This document shows, in pieces, positions 1-8,076 of a DNA stretch of 64,000 nt; the first letter of the stretch is position 1, and each line of letters opens with the position of its first letter. The stretch is from Pseudomonas sp. H1h. Lineage in GTDB: Bacteria > Pseudomonadota > Gammaproteobacteria > Pseudomonadales > Pseudomonadaceae. The notes under the pieces were generated by a model that was not told the origin of the DNA, made no database searches, and saw nothing but the letters and a program-made list of their open reading frames with translations. The stretch is taken from assembly GCF_000633255.1 (NCBI RefSeq), contig NZ_AYMJ01000015.1, positions 62,001-126,000 of the forward strand, read 5' to 3'. Position numbers and translations under genes: made by a program.

Positions 1-68
1 ATTCAATTTTAAAGAAAGTCAATCGGTTCTAGCCTGACGGTCATTGCTCCTTCAAAGGAATCCAGACC

Positions 69-1250
69 ATGTCGCCACTGATTCGCTTATCCGCCTGTTT
101 CGTCGCCCTGATGATGGCCATGGGCATCGGGCGCTTCGCCCTCACCCCGCAAATGCCGCACCTGCTCAGCGAAGGCCAGGTCGACCTGACCGCCGCCGGT
201 CTGATCGCGGCGGCCAACTACCTCGGCTACCTGCTCGGCGCGGTGGACGCAATGTTCGCCCATCGTCCGCAGCAAGTGCAGCGCCGTTTGCACGGTGGCT
301 TGTGGCTGTGTGTGCTGCTGACCCTCGCATCGTTCTGGGCCAACGGCTTCTGGTCGCATTTGTTGCTGCGCTTTGGCACCGGGTTGGCGAGTGCCTGGGT
401 GCTGGTGATGATTACTGCACTGAGCCAGCCACTGGCGGCTGCGGCGGGTCGGCCACGGCTGGGCGCGCTGGTATTTGCCGGGCCGGGGCTGGGAATTTTT
501 CTGACAGGGTTGCTGGCGCTGGTCTCACACCTGCTGAATCAGACGTCGGCCACGCTGTGGCTGATTTACGCCGCCGTGGCGCTGCTGATGTTGCTGGGGA
601 TCGTACGGATCCTGCCGCAACCGGGCATTCACACGCCGGCCACCACGCTCAATGTCAGTCACTCGAATCGCGGCATCCCGCGACTGGCAGCGGTGTATGC
701 ACTCTACGGTGTGGGTTACATCATTCCGGCCACGTTTCTCTCGCAAATGGCCAATGCGCAGTTTCACGGACAATGGCAGGCCGACCTGTTCTGGCCTTGC
801 TTCGGCCTCGGCGCCGCGGTTGGTGTGCTGCTGGTGAGCCTGCGTCGCCACGACCCGAACACCACGCGCCACTGGCTGACGGCAACCTTGTGGCTACAGG
901 CGCTTGGGGTCTTTGCCTGTCTATTGGGCAGCGGTTATGGCCTGGCGCTGGGCGTGATGTTGTGCGGCATGCCGTTCCTGGCCTGCATGCAACTGGTGAT
1001 GCAACGTTCGCGGGAACTGGCGCCGCACGCCACCCAACGCAACGCCGGCCTGCTGACCGCGTGCTTCGCCGTCGGCCAGCTCAGCGGTCCGTTGCTGGCG
1101 GCGCTGAGCAGCCATTTCAGCGGTGGCCTGCAACCGGCACTGGTAATCGCCGGCAGCGGTTTGCTGATTGCCGGCGGGTTGGCCCTGCAAGCATCTACTG
1201 CTGACCGAGCGCTTTGCGCAAACGCCGACGCACCCACTGCTCAGCACTGA
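69..1250 (+). CDS. YbfB/YjiJ-type MFS transporter
   Basis: A 393-residue inner-membrane protein made almost entirely of hydrophobic segments, about 12 by eye. The N-terminus (GIGRFALTPQMPHLL, residues about 19-33) is typical of the YbfB/YjiJ branch of the major facilitator superfamily. The ATG at 69 is preceded by AAAGGA at good spacing. A longer reading from 44 is in another frame and is not the gene. The substrate is unknown. Its 3' end runs 56 bp into the end of the convergent DMT transporter gene, so the two transcripts are antisense to each other over both stop codons. Confidence 0.85.
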   Translation: MSPLIRLSACFVALMMAMGIGRFALTPQMPHLLSEGQVDLTAAGLIAAANYLGYLLGAVDAMFAHRPQQVQRRLHGGLWLCVLLTLASFWANGFWSHLLLRFGTGLASAWVLVMITALSQPLAAAAGRPRLGALVFAGPGLGIFLTGLLALVSHLLNQTSATLWLIYAAVALLMLLGIVRILPQPGIHTPATTLNVSHSNRGIPRLAAVYALYGVGYIIPATFLSQMANAQFHGQWQADLFWPCFGLGAAVGVLLVSLRRHDPNTTRHWLTATLWLQALGVFACLLGSGYGLALGVMLCGMPFLACMQLVMQRSRELAPHATQRNAGLLTACFAVGQLSGPLLAALSSHFSGGLQPALVIAGSGLLIAGGLALQASTADRALCANADAPTAQH

Positions 1251-2127
1251 CAAAAGTGATGCCGAGCAACACCAGCACCGCGCCGATGACGAAGTTCGCG
1301 CTCAGTTGTTCACCGAGCAATACCACACCGAAGGTGACGCCAAACAACGGCGTCATGAACGAAAACACCGCCAGATTGGCCGCCAGATAACGCCGCAGCA
1401 ACCAGAACCAGGTCAGGTAACTGAAGAACGACACCACCAGGCCCTGGAACAACACGCTGGCAACCGCCACGGTGGTCAGGCTGACGTGAGTGATCTGGCC
1501 GCTGAACAACGCAATCAACAACAGGCCGACGAAGCCGACGATCAACTGATAGAACAGGGTCAACGTCACCGGTGCTTCCGACAGCCGCGAAGCGCGCACC
1601 ACCACGGTGGTCGCGCCCCAGCAGGCGCCGGCCAATACCCCGAACGCATCACCCAGCAGCATGCGCCGGTCGAGGTTGTCCCACGACACACCGCCGGCGA
1701 AGGCAATGGCGATACCAATGAATGCCAGCAGAATCCCCATCCACTGCAGCGGCCGCAGGCGTTCGCTGGCCAGCAGAAAGTGCACGCCGAGTGCAGTGAA
1801 TATCGGCGCGGTGTAGAGGAACACCGACATGTGCGCGGCCGTGGTCAGTTGCAGGCCTTCGGCGATGAAGAAGAACTCCAGGCCAAACAGTGCGCCGGCC
1901 AGCAAACCTCCGCGCCAGGTATTGCCCACCTGATCCCAGCCACCCTTCCAGCACAGCAACAGGCCGACCAGTAACGCGGAAATCCCCGAGCGACCGGCCG
2001 CCTGCATCACTGGCGCGATGTCCGGCGCGGCCCACTTGATCATCACTTGCTGCACGCCCCAGATCAGGCACAGGCCGATCATTACCTGCAAGGCAAAACC
2101 GTCGGCATTGCGCCGCTCGACACTCAC
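1195..2127 (-). CDS. EamA/DMT family transporter
   Basis: A 310-residue drug/metabolite transporter with ten hydrophobic segments in two EamA repeats (GLCLIWGVQQ at the start, PLFGVTFGVVLLGEQLS near the end). The first possible start lies at 2166, but the GTG at 2127 has GAGG just upstream, and the translated start VSVERRNADG then leads directly into TM1, so I use 2127. The C-terminus is basic (EQWVRRRLRKALGQQ). It converges on and overlaps the upstream MFS gene by 56 bp. Likely an amino-acid or metabolite exporter; substrate unknown. Confidence 0.85.
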   Translation of the reverse strand: MSVERRNADGFALQVMIGLCLIWGVQQVMIKWAAPDIAPVMQAAGRSGISALLVGLLLCWKGGWDQVGNTWRGGLLAGALFGLEFFFIAEGLQLTTAAHMSVFLYTAPIFTALGVHFLLASERLRPLQWMGILLAFIGIAIAFAGGVSWDNLDRRMLLGDAFGVLAGACWGATTVVVRASRLSEAPVTLTLFYQLIVGFVGLLLIALFSGQITHVSLTTVAVASVLFQGLVVSFFSYLTWFWLLRRYLAANLAVFSFMTPLFGVTFGVVLLGEQLSANFVIGAVLVLLGITFVSAEQWVRRRLRKALGQQ

Positions 2128-2274
2128 CGCAACACCTCGAACACACACAACATGGCAGCCATCCAATGGTCAAAAATCGGTGTCGGGGATTATCAATCAG
2201 CCGGGCAGAAAAAGCCGTCTGGAAAAGACATTTAGTTTGTCTGTTGCGTCAGCGGTGAATGGCTGTCGGCTGTG

Positions 2275-2349
2275 CCGCCATTCGCGAGCAGGCTCGCTCC
2301 CGCAGTAGACCGCATGCCCCTGTGGGAGCGGGCTTGCTCGCGAAGGCGT
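2275..2349. repeat. REP element, inverted pair (type 1)
   Basis: Two head-to-head copies of the Pseudomonas palindromic repeat. The left copy reads TTCGCGAGCAGGCTCGCTCC and the right copy GGGAGCGGGCTTGCTCGCGA, about 15 bp apart. The pair sits between two genes both on the minus strand. Confidence 0.9.
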
Positions 2350-2379
2350 CGGTCAAAACAACAAAAATTACGGGGCTGA

Positions 2380-2772
2380 CTACATAAATCGCTTCGCTGC
2401 TAGAAAACCGACCGAGCAGGCAACAGCCGTGGCAAACGTCCCCCACGCCCAATCCATCAAACTCACCTGCACCGACCAGCCACGCAACGTCGCCCAATTG
2501 GTCAGGTCATACGTGCCGTACGCCACCAGCCCCAACAACGCCCCCATGCGCGCCGCGCGTTGCCAGCTCAGCGCCGGCAACACCACAAATTGCACGCAAC
2601 CAAAAACGTACAGGCAATAAAAAACCGCTGCCGGTAACAGCAGCGGTTTTTCGAGCATCAGCGAACCGAGCAGTTCGCGGTAGGTCGGCGCCATCAACAG
2701 GCCAAGCCAGAGGCCATCGAGCAGAAGAAACGCCACCAGGGTGGCGCCGTAGGCAATCAGTGCTTTTTTCAT
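2380..2772 (-). CDS. DUF2177 family inner-membrane protein
   Basis: A 130-residue protein with four hydrophobic segments. The features LLLDGLWLGLLMAPTYRELL near the N-terminus and YGTYDLTNWATLRGWS in the second half are hallmarks of DUF2177. The ATG at 2772 is chosen over the in-frame start at 2796 because GAGGT lies 7 bases upstream. It is a membrane protein of unknown function; members of this family are often found near stress or lipid genes in proteobacteria. Here it stands alone between a REP pair and the CvfB-like gene. Confidence 0.8.
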   Translation of the reverse strand: MKKALIAYGATLVAFLLLDGLWLGLLMAPTYRELLGSLMLEKPLLLPAAVFYCLYVFGCVQFVVLPALSWQRAARMGALLGLVAYGTYDLTNWATLRGWSVQVSLMDWAWGTFATAVACSVGFLAAKRFM

Positions 2773-2817
2773 CTGCCCGACCTCAAGTGAACCCATACAA
2801 CATGGGCTCCGCAGGGC

Positions 2818-3654
2818 TCAGGTTAGTTCAATGCGATCGGCGTGAATGACGATCTTGCCGTCCTTGTACAGCGAACCAATGGCCTTCTTGAAGTTGCCCT
2901 TGCTGACCCCGAACAGGCTGCTGATCAGGGCCGGATCGCTCTTGTCACTGACCGCCAGCGTGCCGTTGTTATCGCGCAGTTTGGCGAGGATCTTCGAACT
3001 CAGGCTGCTCGCCGCTTCCTGGCCAACCGGTTGCAGGCTGAGGCTGATCTTGCCATCGGCGCGTACTTCCTTGATGAACCCCTTCTCACTCATGCCGGAA
3101 CGCATGAACTTGAAGATTTCATTCTTGTGGATCAGGCCCCAGTGCTTGTTGTTGATGATCGCCTTGAAGCCCATGTCGGTGGCTTCGGCAACCAGCAGGT
3201 CAACTTCCTGCCCGGCACTGTAGTTGGCCGGGGTCTTGTCGAGGTAGCGATCCAGACGTGCAGTGGCGGTGATGCGGCGCGTGTGCTTGTCGAGGTAGAC
3301 GTGCACCACACAGTATTCGCCCGCGGTCATCTGGCGCTTTTCTTCGGAGTACGGCAGCAACAGATCTTTCGGCAGGCCCCAATCGAGGAACACGCCAATG
3401 CTGTTGACTTCAACTACTTTCAGGCTGGCAAATTCACCGACCTGAACTTTTGGTTTTTCAGTGGTGGCGAGAAGTTTGTCTTCACTGTCCAGATAAATAA
3501 AAACGTTGAGCCAGTCTTCATCTTCGCTGGGAATATCTTTAGGGATATAACGGTTGGGCAAAAGAATTTCGCCGTCGGCACCGCCGTCCAGATATAAACC
3601 GAAGTTAGTGTGTTTAACCACTTGCAAACTGTTGTAACGCCCGACTAAAGCCAT
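2818..3654 (-). CDS. CvfB/YitL-like S1 RNA-binding protein
   Basis: A 278-residue cytoplasmic protein with tandem S1-type OB folds in the first 150 residues (GLYLDGGADGEILLPNRYIP; IGVFLDWGLPKDLLLPYSEE), a further S1-like unit (GFKAIINNKHWGLIHKNEIF), and a C-terminal winged helix (SDPALISSLFGVSKGNFKKA). This domain order is that of CvfB/YitL, an RNA-binding virulence and translation regulator in Gram-positives; the Pseudomonas role is not established. It has a clear ATG start and a long AT-rich leader region upstream. Confidence 0.85.
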   Translation of the reverse strand: MALVGRYNSLQVVKHTNFGLYLDGGADGEILLPNRYIPKDIPSEDEDWLNVFIYLDSEDKLLATTEKPKVQVGEFASLKVVEVNSIGVFLDWGLPKDLLLPYSEEKRQMTAGEYCVVHVYLDKHTRRITATARLDRYLDKTPANYSAGQEVDLLVAEATDMGFKAIINNKHWGLIHKNEIFKFMRSGMSEKGFIKEVRADGKISLSLQPVGQEAASSLSSKILAKLRDNNGTLAVSDKSDPALISSLFGVSKGNFKKAIGSLYKDGKIVIHADRIELT

Positions 3655-4013
3655 TTTCCAAAACCCTCATTGCGTGGCGGCATTCTACCCGGTTTTGCCC
3701 GTTTCGTTCGCTGACCGAGCACCCGGTTCAAGAAAATCGTCGGGACGCCTTGATTTTCCTCGGGTTGGCACGGGCGACTCGCCATTCGTCTGGCCAACGC
3801 ACGGCCTGCTGCGCCGTTTCATTCGAGATAATTTCAGTTACGACAAATAAATGTTCTTATTTAAAACAGTAGCTTAGGGGGATATTTCGGATAATTAATC
3901 GAGAATAATCCACCCACGCACTTGGTTATTCCCGGGGATATTTATCAAGCAATTGTCAAGTGATTCCTGTACGATGCCTGGCCGAGTTACTTTTCTACAG
4001 GTTAATGGCCGCC
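3655..4013. other. Intergenic region between divergent genes
   Basis: About 360 bp between the CvfB-like gene and the divergent small SutA-tail-like gene. The half near the small gene (roughly 3835-3960) is clearly more AT-rich than the surroundings, with runs such as AATAAATGTTCTTATTTAAAA, and is the likely site of promoters for one or both genes. I see no convincing ORF, tRNA or terminator in it. Confidence 0.5.
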
Positions 4014-4193
4014 ATGCGTGTAAAAGCATCCACCAGCAAAGCAAAGCCAGCTCCAGCCGTTGAAACCAGCGAATCGATCAACGATCAGATCGCAGCGTTC
4101 CTCAAGTCCGGCGGCGAAATCCAGCAAATTGCCAAAGGCGTCAGCGGCCAGACGTTCGGCCCGTCCAAGCAGATCAGCCTGGGCAAGAAGTAA
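4014..4193 (+). CDS. Small basic protein with SutA-like tail motif
   Basis: A 59-residue protein if the ATG at 4014 is used; an in-frame ATG at 4005 adds three residues, and neither has an ideal ribosome site (ACAGG at 3997-4001). The N-terminal part is basic and Ala/Pro rich. The middle reads INDQIAAFLKSGGEIQQIAK, a pattern FLxxGGxIQxI that resembles the C-terminal part of SutA, a small Pseudomonas RNA-polymerase-binding protein, as I remember its sequence. The acidic N-terminus of SutA is absent. Inference: a small nucleic-acid or RNA-polymerase associated protein. The start is uncertain. Confidence 0.6.
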   Translation: MRVKASTSKAKPAPAVETSESINDQIAAFLKSGGEIQQIAKGVSGQTFGPSKQISLGKK

Positions 4194-4210
4194 TACCCGG
4201 TAATACACCC

Positions 4211-4245
4211 GTCCTGAGACGCTTTGAGCTTCGAAGCGTCTGGAC
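4211..4245 (+). terminator. Hairpin after small gene
   Basis: AGACGCTT (4217-4224) pairs perfectly with AAGCGTCT (4234-4241) around a nine-base loop, and GTCC/GGAC extend the stem with a small bulge. It lies 24 bp past the stop codon of the small gene. There is no clear U tract, so termination is only likely. Confidence 0.35.
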
Positions 4246-4397
4246 TGGCACCCGCGCCACACCCTTTCTGTTTAATTAATCCGCAAAAATCGACGAACGG
4301 CCATCGACCCCGATGATTCGCCGGTATCCTTTCACGCGTCTAGATCAAGCGTTTCAGCAGGCCCGACGTCCTGCGCTCGCTGTTCATGGAGTGACGC

Positions 4398-5114
4398 ATG
4401 CTCAAATCCATCTGTTTATTGTTTGTAGGCCTGCTGGCCTGCTCATCGGCGCACGCGCAGATTTTCCAGCGCGAGCTCGGCGACTTCGACCTCAAACTCG
4501 GCACCACCCCCAGCCGCAGCATGGCCCAGGGACTGGTCAAGCCGTCCGCAGTCGGCTCCTTCCACGGCGGCCTCGACCTCAGCCACGACAGTGGCCTGTA
4601 TGTCGGCCAATACGCGCCCAGCATGGGCATCACTCCCGGCAAAAACCTCGAAATCGATTCCTACGTCGGCTTTAAACAACCTTTCGATCAGACCCTCGGC
4701 TACGAAGTCGGGATGATCCACTACAGCTATCCCAAGGTAGACACCCTCGACAGCCAGGAGCTGTTCGGCGGTCTGACCCTGCTCGGCAGTCGCTTTGGCG
4801 TAGCGTTCAGCAATGATCCGGATAAACAGAACAACACGCTGTTCGCCGACCTTGGCGGCAACCAGCCGTTCGGCATCGGAATCAGCATGAAATACACCAC
4901 CCATCAGCTGAACTCGCCGGTCTCGGTGGACGGTGGCTACGTCAGCAGTTTTACCGATTGGTCGGTGAAACTTTCCCGGCCATTCATGGGCATCGACCTC
5001 GACCTGATCTACAGCAACTCCAGCCTCAGCGGCAGCGCTTGCTCGGCCTACTCCGGACACAACAGCGAGTGCGACGGGCTGGTCACACTCAAGGCCGCAC
5101 GCGCGTTCTATTGA
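4398..5114 (+). CDS. TorF family putative outer-membrane porin
   Basis: A 238-residue exported protein with a signal peptide (MLKSICLLFVGLLACSSAHA, cleaved after AHA) followed by alternating beta strands and a terminal phenylalanine-tyrosine (AARAFY), as expected for an outer-membrane barrel. The pattern GGLDLSHDSGLYVGQYAPSM is characteristic of the TorF/Gcw_chp family. Two cysteines near the end (SACSAYSGHNSECD) could form a disulfide. GGAG precedes the ATG. The substrate is unknown. Confidence 0.8.
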   Translation: MLKSICLLFVGLLACSSAHAQIFQRELGDFDLKLGTTPSRSMAQGLVKPSAVGSFHGGLDLSHDSGLYVGQYAPSMGITPGKNLEIDSYVGFKQPFDQTLGYEVGMIHYSYPKVDTLDSQELFGGLTLLGSRFGVAFSNDPDKQNNTLFADLGGNQPFGIGISMKYTTHQLNSPVSVDGGYVSSFTDWSVKLSRPFMGIDLDLIYSNSSLSGSACSAYSGHNSECDGLVTLKAARAFY

Positions 5115-5185
5115 TCGGCTGAACTGCCGGGAGCATCCTGCGTTCACATAAGAATCAGACGCCAGGCTTTCGCAAGGATCCGCTC

Positions 5186-6055
5186 ATGTCTCGCTGGTTC
5201 AAACACCTCGCCACCCTGCTGATCTTCACCCTCGCCCTCGGCGCCTGCAGCCGCGTCGGCCTGGCCTATCGCAATCTCGACGTGATTATCCCGTGGACGC
5301 TCGGCGACTACCTGGACATGAACGGCGAGCAAAAGGACTGGTTCAACGAACGTCTCAAGGAACACCTCAACTGGCACTGCACCACGCAGTTGCCGGGTTA
5401 CCTCGACTGGCTGGATCGCTTGCAGGGCATGGTTGAAACCAATCAGGTGACCGACGCCGCACTGCAAGCACGCACCGTGGAGGCCAAAAAGGCCATCGCA
5501 GACACCGCGCGCCAGATCACGCCATCGGCCATCGAATTGTTGCAAGGGCTGGACGACAAACAGGTCGCTGAAATGAACGACGCCTTTGCCAAGGATCTGC
5601 GCAAGCGTCAGCAGGAATACGTCAAACCGCCACTGGCCCAGCAGATCGCCGAACGCGGCGCACGCATGGACAAGCGCCTGACCGATTGGCTCGGCCCATT
5701 GAGCGTCACCCAGGAGCAACGGGTGATGGCCTGGTCAACCGCGCTGGGCGATCAGAACACCCAGTGGATCGCCAACCGCGCGCACTGGCAGCAGCAATTC
5801 AGCGCGGCCGTTGCCCAGCGTAAAAGTCCCGAATTCCCACAACGGATCGAGACGCTTCTGGTCAATCGCGAGCGTTTATGGACACCGGACTATCAAAAGG
5901 CCTACGCCAACACCGAAGCCCAGGCGCGTGCGCTGGCGGTTGATCTGATGGCGCAGAGCACGCCGCAGCAACGGCAGCGGTTGTTGAAGAAGATCGAGGG
6001 GGTACGCAAGGACTTCAATGATCTGAAGTGCCTCAAGGCTGCGCAAAAACCTTAA
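5186..6055 (+). CDS. DUF6279 family lipoprotein
   Basis: A 289-residue protein with a lipobox signal (TLALGACSR, Cys at about residue 20) and a long helical, charged body. The start of the mature protein (GLAYRNLDVIIPWTLGDYLD) is diagnostic of the DUF6279 lipoproteins common in Pseudomonas. AAGGA lies before the ATG. It is presumably anchored to the inner or outer membrane facing the periplasm; function unknown. It stands 71 bp after the TorF porin on the same strand, so the two may be co-transcribed. Confidence 0.85.
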   Translation: MSRWFKHLATLLIFTLALGACSRVGLAYRNLDVIIPWTLGDYLDMNGEQKDWFNERLKEHLNWHCTTQLPGYLDWLDRLQGMVETNQVTDAALQARTVEAKKAIADTARQITPSAIELLQGLDDKQVAEMNDAFAKDLRKRQQEYVKPPLAQQIAERGARMDKRLTDWLGPLSVTQEQRVMAWSTALGDQNTQWIANRAHWQQQFSAAVAQRKSPEFPQRIETLLVNRERLWTPDYQKAYANTEAQARALAVDLMAQSTPQQRQRLLKKIEGVRKDFNDLKCLKAAQKP

Positions 6056-6073
6056 ACAAGATGCCAGTCCAAT

Positions 6074-6160
6074 GTGGCAGCGGGCTTGCTCGCGAAGGCG
6101 CTGGGTCATTCACCATTAATGTGTCTGATGCACCGCATTCTCGAGCACGCCCGCTCCCAC
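6074..6160. repeat. REP element, inverted pair (type 1)
   Basis: An inverted pair between two convergent genes. The left copy has GGCAGCGGGCTTGCTCGCGA (one base off the common core); the right copy is degraded (TCGAGCACGCCCGCTCCCAC). Confidence 0.85.
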
Positions 6161-6170
6161 TGGAGACCTG

Positions 6171-6563
6171 TCAGGCAATCTGCGCTTTGGACGCCACTTC
6201 ATCAAACGTCGCTTCATCCAGCGCGTCCTGCTGATCGTCCAGCACCTGCCGCGGGTGGTCATTGCCGGGAATGCTGCTATCGATCAGGCTCAACAGGCTA
6301 GCGCCACGCGCCGTCAGCACGAAATTGTTGCCCGTGCTGCCCTGATCATCTGGACGAGGTTCGATATACCCGCGCAAAAGCAGCAACCGTTCATATTCAC
6401 AGGCCAGCGTTTTCAGGTGATCCAGATTCTCGATCGGCTCGCCCGCGCTGGCTTTTTGCGCCGCATAGTCCTCGGCGTACGCCCGAGGGGCGAAGCTGTG
6501 GCCGGCGCTGTTCTGCACTTCGTGCAGCAAGCGTTCAATCAAATCCCAGTTATAAGTCGTCAT
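6171..6563 (-). CDS. DUF2513-like hypothetical protein
   Basis: A 130-residue cytoplasmic protein. The start (MTTYNWDLIERLLHEVQNSA) and the later YERLLLLRGYIEPRPDDQGS...FVLTARGASLLSLID resemble the DUF2513/winged-helix-like proteins in which two helices and a beta wing form a small DNA- or protein-binding fold. The C-terminal 35 residues are acidic and probably disordered. Its neighbours give no functional hint. Confidence 0.65.
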   Translation of the reverse strand: MTTYNWDLIERLLHEVQNSAGHSFAPRAYAEDYAAQKASAGEPIENLDHLKTLACEYERLLLLRGYIEPRPDDQGSTGNNFVLTARGASLLSLIDSSIPGNDHPRQVLDDQQDALDEATFDEVASKAQIA

Positions 6564-6730
6564 CCTGATTCAACCTCCGGTGCGCGTGATTAATGGCGCG
6601 TTCATAGGTTGTGACCGGAGCCTGTCGCAGCCGTTCAGCTGCATTTCACGCCTCGAGGTCTGTCGATTTGCCCATGGGTTAAACGACTAGTCTGACAAAC
6701 ACGGTTTGAACTCCCGCAGGAGAAATCATC

Positions 6731-7468
6731 ATGAACATTGAGAATCATCCGGTGGTGTCGCGTGAAGAATGGCTTGCTGCACGAAAACAACATCTGGCTG
6801 ACGAGAAAGCCTTCACCCGGGAGCGCGACCGCCTCAGCGCCCGGCGTCGCGCCCTGCCGTGGGTGAAAGTCGACGAGGACTACCGCTTTCACGGCCCCAA
6901 CGGCGAACTGAAGCTGGCCGACCTGTTCGGCAAACACAGCCAACTGATCGTTTACCACTTCATGTTCGCCAAGGACTGGGAGGAAGGCTGTCAGGGCTGC
7001 TCGTTCCTGTCCGACCACATCGACGGCGTCAACCAGCATCTGGCCCATCACGACATTGCCGTGGTGGCCGTCTCCCACGCGCCATTCGGACAGTTTCAGG
7101 CCTTTAAACGGCGCATGGGCTGGAAATTCGACTGGGTGTCGTCAGACGGTTCCGATTTCAACTACGACTTTGGCGTGTGCGCCCGGGAGGGCGACGCCAA
7201 GGCCGGAAAGGCGACGTACAACTACGAAAAAACTGACAGCGCCGAAGAAGAAATGCCGGGGCTGAGCGTGTTTTATCGCAATCAGGCCGGAGAGATTTTT
7301 CACACCTATTCAACCTACGCCCGTGGGCTGGACATGCTGGTCGGTGCCTACAACTACCTGGACCTGACGCCCAAGGGCCGCAATGAAGACGAGATCATGG
7401 AGTGGGTGCGCCATCATGATCAGTATGAGCGTGCCAGCAAGTCCGGTTGCTGCCACGGCGGCGAATAG
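6731..7468 (+). CDS. DUF899 family thioredoxin-fold protein
   Basis: A 245-residue cytoplasmic protein of the DUF899 family. Diagnostic stretches are VSREEWLAARKQHLADEKAF at the N-terminus, the LIVYHFMFAKDW strand, the CQGCSFLSDHIDGV segment, and LSVFYRNQAGEIFHTYSTYA. DUF899 has a thioredoxin-like fold, but the function is unproven; the CQGC pair at about residues 88-91 sits where a redox motif would be. A strong AGGAG precedes the ATG. The C-terminus ends with a cysteine pair and histidine (GCCHGGE), a possible metal-binding tail. Confidence 0.8.
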   Translation: MNIENHPVVSREEWLAARKQHLADEKAFTRERDRLSARRRALPWVKVDEDYRFHGPNGELKLADLFGKHSQLIVYHFMFAKDWEEGCQGCSFLSDHIDGVNQHLAHHDIAVVAVSHAPFGQFQAFKRRMGWKFDWVSSDGSDFNYDFGVCAREGDAKAGKATYNYEKTDSAEEEMPGLSVFYRNQAGEIFHTYSTYARGLDMLVGAYNYLDLTPKGRNEDEIMEWVRHHDQYERASKSGCCHGGE

Positions 7469-7558
7469 CAACCTGCAGCGGCGAGACTGACTGAACTTTT
7501 CAGCGCCCCAAGGCCTCCACCGGTTAACCCGCCTTATCCGGAACGGAGGCCTGCCCCC

Positions 7559-7834
7559 ATGAAAACCCTGCTCAAGCTGACCCTCGCCGCCACCTTCGCC
7601 TGCTCCCTGCCCGTGTGGGCCTGCACGCCCGAGGAAGCCACCGCCAAACGTGAACAACTGGCCAAGGAAGTCTCCAGACTCACCGAACAGAATCCGGCGA
7701 AGGCCAAGGAAATCAACGCCGAGCTGCAGAAGATGGACCTTGGTAGCGCCAGCGCCGATCTGCCGGACAAGTGTCAGCTGATTGATCAGCGCTTGAAAGA
7801 ACTCGACTCGGCCGAGAAGAAAACCGAGGGTTGA
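7559..7834 (+). CDS. Small exported helical protein
   Basis: A 91-residue protein with a signal peptide (MKTLLKLTLAATFACSLPVWA) and a predicted all-helical mature part of about 70 residues holding two cysteines (ACTPEEA and DKCQLID). The mature region is charged (KREQLAKEVSRLTEQNPAKA) and may form a helical hairpin closed by a disulfide. GGAGG precedes the ATG. A terminator follows directly. No function can be given. Confidence 0.7.
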   Translation: MKTLLKLTLAATFACSLPVWACTPEEATAKREQLAKEVSRLTEQNPAKAKEINAELQKMDLGSASADLPDKCQLIDQRLKELDSAEKKTEG

Positions 7835-7853
7835 TCATAGCTAATCAACAAAT

Positions 7854-7891
7854 CGCAGCCTGCGGCAACGCCCGTCCGGCTGCGTTTTTTT
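7854..7891 (+). terminator. Rho-independent terminator
   Basis: CGCAGCC (7854-7860) pairs with GGCTGCG (7878-7884), followed at once by a run of seven T. It closes the small exported protein gene and insulates the protease operon that follows. Confidence 0.85.
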
Positions 7892-7895
7892 ACCC

Positions 7896-7937
7896 TTGAA
7901 AATGCATTTGTGCATTTATTTATTTGCACAAATGCAT
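7896..7937 (+). promoter_or_regulatory. Promoter with perfect 13-bp inverted repeat
   Basis: ATGCATTTGTGCA (7902-7914) and its exact reverse complement TGCACAAATGCAT (7925-7937) flank a 10-bp AT-only spacer. A possible -35 TTGAAA (7896-7901) and a weak -10 TTTATT (7919-7924), 17 bp apart, place the repeat inside the promoter. I infer a dimeric regulator site for the downstream protease operon; the regulator is unknown. The centres of the two arms are 23 bp apart, about two helical turns. Confidence 0.55.
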
Positions 7938-8076
7938 ATACGTGACTACGGTTAGTTCGAGCAAGGAGATCGGCACCAGCCATCGAACATGGCAACCGTT
8001 AGCCACCGATCGCTCGGCAATACCGCAACACCCCACACAAGCTGGATGCTTGTTTTCATTCATGGAGGACTGAAAA

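Noticed and set aside
44..1204. An alternative 386-codon frame overlapping the first MFS gene
   Set aside because: It has an Arg-rich, low-complexity translation and lies in a shifted frame over a clear transporter gene with a good ribosome site.
7941..8076. A sigma-54 promoter before the protease operon
   Set aside because: The best match, TGGCAACCGTTAGCC near 7990, has the GG and GC pairs one base too close together.
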